Shown here in pieces: positions 1 to 8,882 of a DNA stretch of 17,306 bases. Under the pieces are notes generated by a model, which was not told the origin of the DNA, did no database searches, and saw only the letters and a program-made list of their open reading frames with translations. The DNA lies in assembly GCA_028565635.1 (NCBI GenBank), contig JAOXYB010021203.1, forward strand, positions 1 through 17,306, given 5' to 3'. Position 1 is the stretch's first letter. Each line of letters begins with the position of its first letter. Source of the stretch: Phoronis ovalis. Its lineage: Eukaryota > Phoronida > Phoronidae. The position numbers and the translations under genes are program-made.

Positions 1-337
1 TTTGTCTTTAATTTTTCACAAAAGATTTTTACAGGACAGCTGTAAAGAGATGTCACCAGCATTATAAAAACTAAAAGAATGCAGGGATAAAATATTTTTA
101 CAAGTATTAGTTGAAAATTTAAAATTTCTTATGTACTTGAACATTCATATGATCTGGTCATATAAAAGTAGTTCCTGGTCATTATCTATGGTCACGTACC
201 TGCAGTGCAATTTCTTTACATTTCTAAAACTCAATTAATTTGATACTTCCAGCCTGATAGTGAAATATGTTGGTTATCCCGGTATTTAGCTTTTAGTGGG
301 ATTTTCACGTCATCATTCGACGGGAGTCTGTTTCTAA
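1..337. other. Unassigned non-coding stretch
   Basis: AT-rich sequence left of the first repeat copy. I see no open frame of useful length, no RNA gene and no clear repeat boundary in it. Similarity to the second repeat copy begins only at about position 338. Confidence 0.5.
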
Positions 338-431
338 CATTTGTTTATGATCTTCTATTCAAATATAATTATTCAATTTAAATATTTCTTAAACAGATTT
401 TTCTGGTTAAAAAATAGTGTGTACATCAACT

Positions 432-808
432 AGGCGGCACCCACCGACTTTGCTGCCCATAATATCAGTTCCCCAGATGAGTCTGGCTGTCTGGCAAATC
501 CGCTTGTAATGGGCAACAGATCTGATTCTCCACATCAACACAACTACTGTGACTAAATGATTTAGTTAAGGGCAAAACCCCCTATAACAACATATTTTGC
601 AAATTTCAGCTGACAGATAGAGTTCCCCGCATTTTTAGCTGGCAGGTGAATTTAAAAAAATTCATGCAGCTTGCTGGTTATTGGGGAACGGAGATGGCCT
701 TCCAAGTTACATTACCAGATTGTATTATCTAAGCATGAAACATGTAAAAAAAAATTTTGTTGGTCTGTTATATAAAGCCATAAACAATTATCCTCATTGG
801 GTGCTTCT
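432..808. mobile_element. 377-bp insertion in repeat copy 1, possible MITE
   Basis: Copy 2 reads CATCAACT directly followed by GATCAATTTGTAAATAAA. In copy 1 the same two flanks are separated by this block, so the insertion limits are visible by comparison. The ends are weak inverted repeats: it opens AGGCGGCACCCA and closes TGGGTGCTTCT, which reads AGAAGCACCCA on the other strand. No clear target-site duplication remains; at most the CT/AT-rich flanks are ambiguous. No coding frame is present. A deletion in copy 2 would explain the difference equally well, but the inverted ends favour insertion. Confidence 0.5.
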
Positions 809-1083
809 GATCAACTTGTAAATAAATATAAGGGTATGTATTATAATTAAATTATGTTGTACAGTAGCTAGTGTACCTAAAGGACCAGAAAACTATAAGT
901 AACATTTGAATAATGTATATATTGACTTATAGAACAAATAGCTAAATTTTACCACTTTCAACACCACTTTTAAGGGTAAAACTTACTTCTATAGGTTCTC
1001 TAATTCTTCAAGAAAACACTCTGTGTTATGTGACAGCTTGCAGATGATAAGTGTATTATTTCTTTAAAATTAACTTGCAAGTT

Positions 1084-1416
1084 ACAAAGAGCTGTTAGTT
1101 CTATGAGACATATTTGAAATTTGGCTCCAAAGTGACACCTGATTCTTTTCAATGATTTTATTGGTGAATTGTTAATAATTACAGTTTTCAGAACTGTTAC
1201 CAGAACTGCTACCATGTAACAAGTTTTAATCAGCTGAAAACTGCTAATTGTTACTGCTAATATGACTCAAAATAGCAGTTAATGGCAGTTATAATTTTAA
1301 CAGTTGGAAGCAGTTTAAAATCTTACTGTTCAGAAACTGTTAAACTGGCAGTGAACTGGTCAAAAACTGTTATAAAACTAATATTAAATTGGTATATAAT
1401 AGCAGTTCTCTTTGGT
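1084..1416. repeat. CAGTT/AACTG motif cluster, copy 1
   Basis: About thirteen CAGTT or AACTG pentamers fall within roughly 240 bp (about 1180-1410), far above what base composition predicts. They are arranged in alternating blocks (four CAGTT, then four AACTG, and so on), so many local hairpins are possible. The outer ends are loosely inverted: ACAAAGAGCTG on the left and CAGTTCTCTTTGG on the right. The block recurs at 8408-8735. It may be the body of a small foldback transposon. AACTG-type words also resemble Myb-family binding sites, but no function can be read from the sequence. Confidence 0.6.
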
Positions 1417-2230
1417 AAGGGTAGACACATCCCGCCAGCTCATGGTATAAATATTTTTTCATGCAAATAAAGCTGCGACATTTAACTAGCATGAGAAGAC
1501 TTTGGAGAAGTTGTGTGTAAAACGACAAATTATTTATCATAAATAATTACGATTGAACCTAGTGGTGTGTTCACTGCCTGGCTGATATATGCCTCAGCTG
1601 GTTCTAGGCTGGTTTTGTGGAATGAGATCCCTTTAGTTGTCAAATAGAATATTCAGGTGCCAATTATGGCTATTGTAGTCTGTTATGTAAGAAGAACGCT
1701 GTAAAGGACAGGGATCAAGCTTAGGCCTTAAAACCAGTTGGAATTTCAAACATGATCTTCATCATGCTTTACATTAAATATAAATATATACGAAAACCCT
1801 ATCAAGAAAACATGTCTGATCACATTTGATAACAGATGAATGACACTGCAATATTGTGACGACTCACATATTTTATCAACTTTTTATTTACACTTAAACC
1901 AAAGTACAACTTTGTTACCCATCTTGAGGCAGTTTTATTTGTCGAAAAGCAGCGTGGAGAATACAGGAACCTGGGAAGTGAATATTAAAACACACATTAT
2001 TAAACAAGAATTATTGCTGTTTCAATCATTCCAACGATAACTGTAAGTGTTTATTATTTTCATTACAGAATATACTGTTAGTAAAGCTTTAGAAATACAA
2101 GTATTACAGTGTAGCGGGCATAATTCTAGTTTCTAAGAAATAATATTAACTGATGTCTGTTCTGGGCGATTTAAGTTTTGATTGATTTAAACATTATACT
2201 AACAATAGTAATAAACAAAATGTAAATTTA
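1417..2230. other. Unassigned non-coding stretch
   Basis: AT-rich, with only short chance reading frames (one of 66 codons at 1840-2040 has no recognisable domain or codon signature). I see no splice-flanked exon, RNA gene or inverted-repeat element. Confidence 0.5.
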
Positions 2231-2595
2231 GCGAGGCCAAAAATAACCTTGTTTACCGAGTACGACTGCTTCAAATTTTGGCGCTTTTCACTTTTATTTA
2301 AAAAAAAATTGTTTAAGGGGACCAACCACTTCAAATTTGGATTTCTAATTTTTTTATTTATTTATTTTATTTATTTAAAAAAATCAGAAAGCACAAAAAC
2401 CCAACTCGCACAAATTATCTGATTCAAACTATTTTTTTTCTTTTTTAAAACAATAAAAAAGTCCAATCGACTCTGTTTTTAAGAGCTTTTGCCCGTTAAA
2501 CACTTTTAAAATGAAAATAAAAACTACCCTATCGACACAGTTTTTGAGAGCTTTCGCCTGTTAAATAACTTTTATTTTTGGTGTGGCCATACGAT
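2231..2595. repeat. Degenerate repeat-rich block, possible inverted-end element
   Basis: The left edge reads GCGAGGCCAAAAATAA. The right edge, read on the other strand, contains GGCCACACCAAAAATAA, a loose inverted pair. Inside are two diverged copies of a TTGTTTA...CTTCAAATTT motif (about 2250 and 2309), a TTTA-rich run (about 2345-2375) and a diverged 65-bp tandem pair. No coding frame is present. The element status is tentative because no target-site duplication is visible. Confidence 0.3.
2461..2579 (+). repeat. Diverged tandem pair, period about 65 bp
   Basis: Two consecutive units share ATCGACnC-GTTTTT, a GAGCTTT-CCGTTAAA-like core and an A/T-rich tail. The ATCGA words start at 2466 and 2531, giving a 65-bp period. 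The units differ at many positions, so the duplication is old. Confidence 0.6.
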
Positions 2596-4414
2596 AATCA
2601 CATAAAAAAAGAAGATGTCCAAATTAAAAGCTCTTATTTATGAATATAATTGTGCTAAAAAAAGTTTAAAATTTAAATTTCATTCACATTATATTTATTC
2701 TATGTTATATTTATATTTAATATCTAAAAAGGCACACATATTGAATGATTACCTTTCAAACAAGATAATATAAACAGCAGATATCATATAATAAATCAAC
2801 TTGAATGTGTCACTCCGTATATCAAATTTGATTCTCCTATTTTGTGACTTGCAAAAGAATGTTTTAAAATATATATATAGTGAAAAAAACTGTAAAAAAT
2901 AATTGTGCACTATTTCAATTCTGAAAACTTACAGTAAGGTATTGAAAAAATGGGCACTGCGATTTTACGAGTTTAACTTTGAAATAAAAATGAAACACAA
3001 TTTCGCTAGGAGTAATTATAATTTTAATTTGTGCGATTGTAGCTATTGTTTTGATGATTTGGAATTTCAAAATAATTCATGACACATAGTTTTAAATCAT
3101 GTAATTGTGGAAAGTCTGAGGCTTGGTAGGAGCCTTCTGAAGCCATTGTCAAGGTATTTAAAAAGTTGGCATTTTCTGCGTGTTTTTTTTTGCATTGTAA
3201 AGGTTTACTGGCACTGCGTATAACAAAACATTGCGCATTAACAAGTTTATCATCTCTATTTGTTTTATCTAGCGTAACATTCGTATTAAATGCTGTTTTA
3301 AACTTCAGATGTCAACTCGCTAAGTGTCAACTTTTTCGATACCTTACTGGAGAGGATAGTTTTTTATTGTTCTATACAGTTTTATACATGACCTGAAAAT
3401 AAAAGAAAGTCTATAACTACCTTTGAATGCTGTGTATTGTAAAGAACAATCTTTTCTTTTGATAATTTACTTATTATTTTCTGCAACTCTTAAGGTAAAT
3501 TCTTTTACTTATTGTTTTCTATAGCAAGACATTGCTTAAAAATGTTATATAACTATTTACTGTATGTAAAAGGTACAAGAACAAGGAATATTAGTAGGCA
3601 ATTGAACCTGTTGTTTGGCAGTAAATTAAAAATAAGTGCTAAAGTAACAATCGTGTAAGTTTGACATTTAACAACTGCTGAAGGGTTCCATATTAAAATA
3701 TGTTTGTCATAAATGAGGACATTGCACAAAATTATCATGGCATGTAGTCTGGTTGCAGTTTCTCAATTGGCTAATTCCAGTTGGATCTCTGTGTTAAGTT
3801 GAAGCAAGGCTATAATGAGAATATATATAATCAAAATATTAATTTGGTCCAAAATAATTGTATTATTCCAATTTATAACTTTCAAAAAGGTAAACATTAA
3901 TTTTCATCCATAAAAAATGTCCTTTGATAACAGGATAACATTTACGAAGTATCACTTGATCTAGCAGTGCTCACTCTGTACCCTAGTATGTAAAGCTAAT
4001 CGAAGGAATATGTACTGATAGAAGCCGTTATCTTAGACAAGGACATAGTTACATATGACGAGGAGATTTAGCCTACAACATTTGCCCATGCACTATGTGT
4101 GAATAGCATAAAAATTATAAAAAATAATCAGTCAAATGAGACATATTCCATATGATATCTTTTTATGTGTTACCATTAAAATATAGTTTCTTGATTAGTG
4201 TTATTATTTTATAAGAATCTTCATTTTCTAATAAGACTGTGATTAACCTCACCTCTCATAAGTTTACTCACTATTCATAGACGTATCTTGACTTATGTAA
4301 AGTTACCACACCTGACAAGGCACAAAGTTTAATTGAGTTTATCATTTAATTTAGTACAATATTTGATGTACTGTCTGGATCACTTTATATTCACCATTTT
4401 GATTCCAGCTGTCT
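2596..4414. other. Long AT-rich non-coding stretch
   Basis: About 1.8 kb with homopolymer and AT dinucleotide runs (for example around 2866-2880) and only short chance frames. I recognise no exon, RNA gene or mobile-element end here. Confidence 0.5.
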
Positions 4415-4818
4415 CCCCGGGGTACTCGAGGTATTTTGAATATGGGATGTGCCGCCCAACCCAATTTAAGTTGTGGTACAAACCCAATCCATATTTTTTT
4501 AATTATAACAATTATAGCAATACAATTAAATTTTGCGAAATACAAGTGTAGCAATACAGAATTTTAAAATATTTGAGTAGCAATCCATTTTTATGCAGAC
4601 TGGCTGATAAAAACCAAATTCCGAAATCTATTCATGAATACAAACCTAAAATTAATCCAAATTATTTGCTGTAAGCAGTGGGTAGCAATCCAAATTTTTT
4701 AATTTCTTTAACAGTAGAAATCCAAAACACAACAGTAATAAGCATACAATCCATATCTAAAATTTTCAATTGGGTCACACCCTCACCAAAAAATATTTTG
4801 AGTACTGCCCCCCCCCCC
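4415..4818. mobile_element. GTACTC-type degenerate inverted-repeat element (MITE)
   Basis: The left end reads CCCCGGGGTACTCGAGGTATTT, with GGGATGTGCCGCCCAA shortly inside. The right end, on the other strand, reads a G-run then CAGTACTCAAAATATTTTTT, followed by GGGTGTGACCCAA. The two ends are therefore imperfect inverted repeats of about 45 bp. Elements opening with GGGGTACTC and a GTGCCGCCC motif are, to my knowledge, widespread non-autonomous repeats in marine invertebrates. The interior repeats the word TAGCAATCCA/TAGCAATACA several times. The flanks share TGTCT (4410-4414 and 4822-4826), a possible remnant of an 8-bp duplication. An 11-C run (4808-4818) sits at the right end. Short frames on both strands near 4333-4554 are not genes. 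Confidence 0.55.
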
Positions 4819-4885
4819 GTATGTCTTCCCCCTTGATCTGCTAATTTACTCTTATATACTTGTTAGTTTTCACATACCTTGAAAT

Positions 4886-5160
4886 CAGGGCCGTCAGAAA
4901 CTTTCTCAAAAGGCGGGTGCGAGGGAAAAATATCAGTTCAGTAATCAAAAAAGGTCGCTGAAACGACTCCGTCCTGCCAGAAAAAAAATTGACAAGCAAC
5001 AAAAAAAACATTTCCTCATTTCCATTCCTAATGTACCAAAAGTTTTTTTTCTCTTCCAAAGGGGTGGTGCGTGTTACTATTTCAAAACGGGAGTCCGTTA
5101 AAGGAATGATTTTAAATATCATATATTTATATACTAGGCATGATTTTTTCATTTTGCACT
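4886..5160. mobile_element. Possible hAT-like transposon terminus, boundaries unclear
   Basis: The block opens CAGGGCCGTC and continues into a GGCGGGTGCGAG stretch. This layout resembles ends of non-autonomous hAT-like elements, which commonly begin CAGGG/CAGTG. I found no matching inverted end, so this could be a truncated copy or a chance match. A 108-codon frame on the - strand (4841-5167) covers it, but it is rich in F, L, K and R from homopolymer runs and has no recognisable domain, so I do not call it a gene. Confidence 0.25.
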
Positions 5161-5828
5161 GAACCATAAACGTAGGGAGATTTTATCAAACAGTACAGTA
5201 TACAACTCGTATGTTATTGCAAGCCAATTAAACTTTTAACACAAATACACCACTCAGGTTGGATATAATTATCTTTATAGATTATCTTGTATGATAAAAT
5301 CAGATTATTGCCATTAATAATATTCTGGCATGCTACTTGTAGCGTGTAATTTCTTCTAATGCAACTAAGAGAAAATAAATAGTTTCAATTATTTGTTTGC
5401 GTTGTTCTTCTACTACTCATATATGGAAATTAGGTACAGCAGTTAGCTGCTACGAACTGCCGTGATGGCAGTTATCAGTACAGCTATGGAAGATTAGCAC
5501 AGCTCAGGAGCTAATTTTGTCATTGCTTCCAGTTGACAAATTTACGCCTCGTACTTCAGCTCTTAAAATCACGCGATTTTTGTCCTGCAATTAACGTGGG
5601 TCTTAACACAGATATCTAATCTATGGCAGTAGGGTATCAGCTTTTCTACAGTGTTAGGCTACATGTCAAAAAATGCTATGGAACGTCTTACCTACCTCAA
5701 AAATCCCACTAATGTATTCCTGTAAAATCTATATTCTTTTCGTAACATTCCAGTAAAATCGCTTATGAATGGTTGCATATGGACCACTGTGATACAGTAC
5801 AGAGGTGGTTAATTTCAGTGTAAAGAGT
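5161..5828. other. Unassigned non-coding stretch
   Basis: No convincing coding frame. A short patch at about 5436-5490 contains several CAGTT/AACTG/CAGC words, reminiscent of the motif cluster in the dispersed repeats but too short to assign. The last eight bases (5821-5828) are the left target duplication of the following MITE. Confidence 0.4.
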
Positions 5829-6159
5829 CCCCTAGGGGGGCAGTCAATATGAAAGTGGGTACCCATGTTCCAACATGGCTTTTCAAAAATGCCCCTAACA
5901 AACTGAAATTCTGAGCAAATACACCCCTAAGGAAGTATGTTTTTTTTTAAATACACACCTATAAGGAAGCGACCTTTGGAAAAAAACACCGCTGAAGAAG
6001 TGTCACACCTCCAAAAAAACTACCCCTTTTCGTGATTTTAGCCAAAAAACAGACCCTATGCGCGTAACGCGCGTTATGCACTGGCGGTTTGAAATATATC
6101 CTTTCACGCGATATTTTGTTGGAACATGTACCCACTTTCATATTGACTGCCCCCCCGGG
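5829..6159. mobile_element. hAT-type MITE with 8-bp target-site duplication
   Basis: The block is flanked by identical TAAAGAGT copies (5821-5828 and 6160-6167), the 8-bp duplication expected of hAT transposases. Its ends are long inverted repeats: left CCCCTAGGGGGGCAGTC then AATATGAAAGTGGGTAC, right (other strand) CCCGGGGGGGCAGTC then the same AATATGAAAGTGGGTAC. Pairing continues into TGTTCCAACA, giving about 45-bp arms. The 331-bp interior has no transposase, so movement would have needed an enzyme encoded elsewhere. A 12-bp palindrome, TAACGCGCGTTA, lies at 6065-6076 in an otherwise GC-poor region. The 60-codon - strand frame at 5959-6141 is an incidental reading of the element. Confidence 0.88.
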
Positions 6160-6167
6160 TAAAGAGT

Positions 6168-7182
6168 TACTCTGTTACCGAATACTTATTTTTTGAAAAG
6201 TATAAGTGGTATTGTACCAAAATGAATGTGCTGTATTGACTTATTTTTAAAATATACATGTCCAAGGTAAAGACTGATTTTTTTTATATATGACTTAATT
6301 TAAATGTAGAACTATGTTATTAGCTTAAGCATGTTTTGGCGTGACTGATATATCCCCCAATCTCAGCCTCTATTTTGAATAAATGATGCTATTCTGTGAG
6401 GCTTCCAATGGGAGTGTCTATAAGTTCAAAACTGCCGATTTCAGTAAAACTCCTCTTTGTGGAACAGGATTATTTTTTTTATTTTTTCGAATTTAAACTC
6501 CAGATATGACATTCAAATTGAAATTTTAAATGTAAATAGTATTTTGCAAAGTAATAATGATACTTACACCTTGCTTGAATTATTTCTTAGTATTTTGAAG
6601 AAATGTTTAGTCCACAGACAATGTAAAACAAATAAAAACATATTATGTAGTTCTAGCAATAACTTCTTATAAAGGAGCTGATAATATAAGTCTGTTTTAA
6701 CGGCAAAGAAATTGTAAAAGTTGTACATGCGATATGATATATATTTATGCCTTATGAGGATATGGTGATATGTAGGCATTTTCTTTATGAAACTATTAAT
6801 GACAATGAAGACAAAGTGGAACTTCTTTGAAGACCGCAAACTTCTTAAATAAAAAAGCGGCAATATTCTACTTCTATGCCTTTTCTAAACCAAACCTTTA
6901 GTTATGTTTATTAGCTCACAAATAAAATAGTTACACATACCATGTCATTAAGGTGACTTATCTGTTCAGGTTATAGTCCAAACAAATCCAATGTCCAGCT
7001 ATGAGTTAAAGTAATCACACTTATATTAGATACTCTGGGGAAATATCTAGGACTGCTAGGAATATACGGGCTAAATATTTCATTCATAAATAAAATTAAA
7101 ATTACTTTTTTAAAACAGTACTTTTTTCAAGTCATCAAAACAAAAAGTAGGTTATAAAACTATATGCTCAATTATAGTCTTT
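6168..7182. other. Unassigned AT-rich non-coding stretch
   Basis: About 1 kb with short chance frames on both strands (for example 6457-6672 + and 6564-6863 -) composed mainly of F, L, N, K, I and Y, as expected from AT-rich DNA. No exon, RNA gene or transposon end is recognised. Confidence 0.5.
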
Positions 7183-7320
7183 AACATTTATTCATGATCT
7201 TATATTCAAATATAATTATTCAATTCAAGCATTTCATAAAGAGACTCTAGTTGTTAAAAAATAGTATATACATCAACTGATCAATTTGTAAATAAATATA
7301 ACGGTACGTATTATAATTAA

Positions 7321-8320
7321 TTGTCTGTGTCGGAAAAAAACATGCTATAGCCCTATGAGGGGTCAAACATGACCCGTCTCAGATTTTGACAAAACATGCA
7401 GGATATGCTCTTTGAACACATATATTTGAAGGGGTATACTAATTTTTCCACCAAATTTCATTTTGGCTCACCACACAAGTTTTGAACATTTGGCTCTCAG
7501 AACCACTGAAAATCCCTATTACATGCTATTATATAGGAAAATGGGGCAACTTCGGAGCTTCAGATCTCCCATGATAGCACCTAGGCGGAAAGTATGTCTT
7601 AAAAAGATGAAAGAGTATATCTTCAATATTGATTTTTTGCTGTCATCCCCGTGTAACTCTTTTTCATTAGGTACATAATCCAATCCGAAAAATTGGAAAA
7701 TCACCTGTGTTATGATCGTTACTCATTTTGAACTGCATGATGCTAACAACGAGTTAAGCGAGATGCATTATATGAATAAATATAAAATGTTTTCAAAAGT
7801 ACATATTTTGTGAAATACTTAAAGCTGGAATTATTATGATGTTTTTCGTGAAATTAGAAGAGCTTGCTTTTGTATAGAAATTGTTTTGGGGTGTATCAAT
7901 ATGTTGTTTTAAGCTCAAAGATCCTGAACCTGATTTGACCGCCAGATGTCACCACTGCTGGGTCATTTTTATACTTCTGGCTTCAAAATCTCATTCCCTG
8001 CAGAATAGCTACAGTTACGCGGGATGACAGCAGAAATTTAATATTGAAGATATACATGTTCATCTTTTTTATAGACATCATGGGAGGTCTGAAGCTCCGA
8101 AGTTGCCCTATATATTTTTCTAGCATGGAAGGGATTCTCAGTGGTTCTGTGGGCCAAATGTTCAAACTTGTGTGGTGAGCCAAAATGAAATTTGGTGGAA
8201 AAAAATGAGTATACATCTTCAGATAAATGTGTTCAAAGAACATGTCCTGCAAGTTTCGTCAAAATCTGAAACGGGTCATGTTTCGATCAACCTTTGCATG
8301 GTATATTCAGACACAGCCAA
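7321..8320. mobile_element. 1000-bp non-autonomous element, long inverted arms, TTAA target
   Basis: The element is bounded by TTAA at 7317-7320 and 8321-8324. Its tips are inverted: TTGTCTGTGTCGGAA on the left and TTGGCTGTGTCTGAA on the right (other strand). The arms then pair, with indels, over about 7321-7658 and 8013-8320. They share blocks such as CATGACCCGT, CACCACACAAG and GCTGTCATCCC. The unpaired centre (7659-8012) has no open frame of note. Copy 1 of the host repeat has a single TTAA (847-850) at the matching place, so the insertion and its TTAA duplication are directly supported. TTAA targets are used by piggyBac and Kolobok transposases; the tip is not a typical piggyBac CCC, so the superfamily is undecided. 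The short frames at 7463-7678 (+) and 7983-8252 (-) are the two arms read as protein, not genes. Confidence 0.87.
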
Positions 8321-8407
8321 TTAAAATATGTAAGAAAACAAACTATGTTCTTCTGTGAGAGCTTGCAGATGACAAGTTTACTGTTTCTTTACAATTAATT
8401 GCAAGTT

Positions 8408-8735
8408 ACAAAGAGCTGTTAGTTCATCGGCTATATTTGAAATTTAGCTCGAAAATGACACCTGATTCTTTTCAATGATTTGATTGCTGAATTGTGAATA
8501 GCAGTTTTGAGAACTTTTACCAGAACTGCTACAGTTTTTTAATCAGCTGAAAACTGGTAATTGTAACTGCTATCATATGTTATTTTGACTCAAAACAACA
8601 GTTGACGGCAGTTATATTTTTAACAGTTGGAAGCAGTTAAAATCTTACTGTTAATTAATTGCTAAACTGGCAGTGAACTGGTCAAAACTGTTCTAAAACT
8701 ACTATTAAACTGGTATAATAGCAGTTCTCTTTGGT
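8408..8735. repeat. CAGTT/AACTG motif cluster, copy 2
   Basis: Second copy of the motif-dense block. It also carries about thirteen or fourteen CAGTT/AACTG words in similar order, although the two copies have diverged between the motifs and gained or lost individual ones. Confidence 0.6.
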
Positions 8736-8846
8736 TAAATGGCTATATAGCACAATTTTTACATTTGAAGCCAGGGATTTCTGTTATATGTATGAATCTA
8801 CTGGGCAGGTGCAAAACTTTGTAGAATGTGGAACCGTTTGTATCTT

Positions 8847-8882
8847 GCTGTATAATTATATAATTATATATAATTATACAGC
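8847..8882. repeat. Perfect AT-rich palindrome, 16-bp arms and 4-nt loop
   Basis: The arms GCTGTATAATTATATA and TATATAATTATACAGC are exact inverted copies around ATTA. It could extrude as a cruciform or fold in RNA. It is not followed by a gene and may simply reflect unstable AT-rich DNA. Confidence 0.75.

Larger units (their letters stand above)
338..1416 (+). repeat. Diverged dispersed repeat, copy 1 (pairs with 7183-8735)
   Basis: Three blocks here match blocks near 7183-8735 in the same order and orientation: about 338-431, 809-850 and 1006-1416. The first block shares the string AAATATAATTATTCAATT and the third shares GACACCTGATTCTTTTCAAT. The copies differ by many point changes and small indels, so the duplication is not recent. 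Copy 1 has an extra 377 bp (432-808) and about 150 bp (roughly 858-1005) that are absent from copy 2. Copy 2 has a 1000-bp insert that is absent here. The right border in both copies is CAGTTCTCTTTGG. The unit could be an old segmental duplication or two copies of one non-autonomous transposon; with only two copies visible I cannot tell. Confidence 0.8.
7183..8735 (+). repeat. Diverged dispersed repeat, copy 2 (pairs with 338-1416)
   Basis: It matches copy 1 in three ordered blocks: 7183-7276, 7277-7320 and about 8333-8735. The first two blocks are contiguous here but split by 377 bp in copy 1. The second and third are separated here by the 1000-bp TTAA-flanked element. The unit is otherwise non-coding. 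Its right border, CAGTTCTCTTTGG, is the same as in copy 1. Confidence 0.8.

Noticed and set aside
1560-1630. GC-richer patch with repeated CTGG/CAGC words, considered as a tRNA or SINE head
   Set aside because: No A-box/B-box pair or cloverleaf could be drawn, and no 3' tail repeat is present.
2345-2375. TTTA-rich run as a microsatellite of interest
   Set aside because: Short and interrupted; ordinary for AT-rich intergenic DNA.
4841-5167. 108-codon frame on the - strand, the longest outside the TRIM gene
   Set aside because: Its residues come largely from A/T homopolymers, it has no recognisable domain, and it overlaps a probable transposon end.
7463-8252. Two short frames with similar protein sequence on opposite strands
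   Set aside because: They are the same sequence read from the two inverted arms of the 1000-bp element; neither has coding features.
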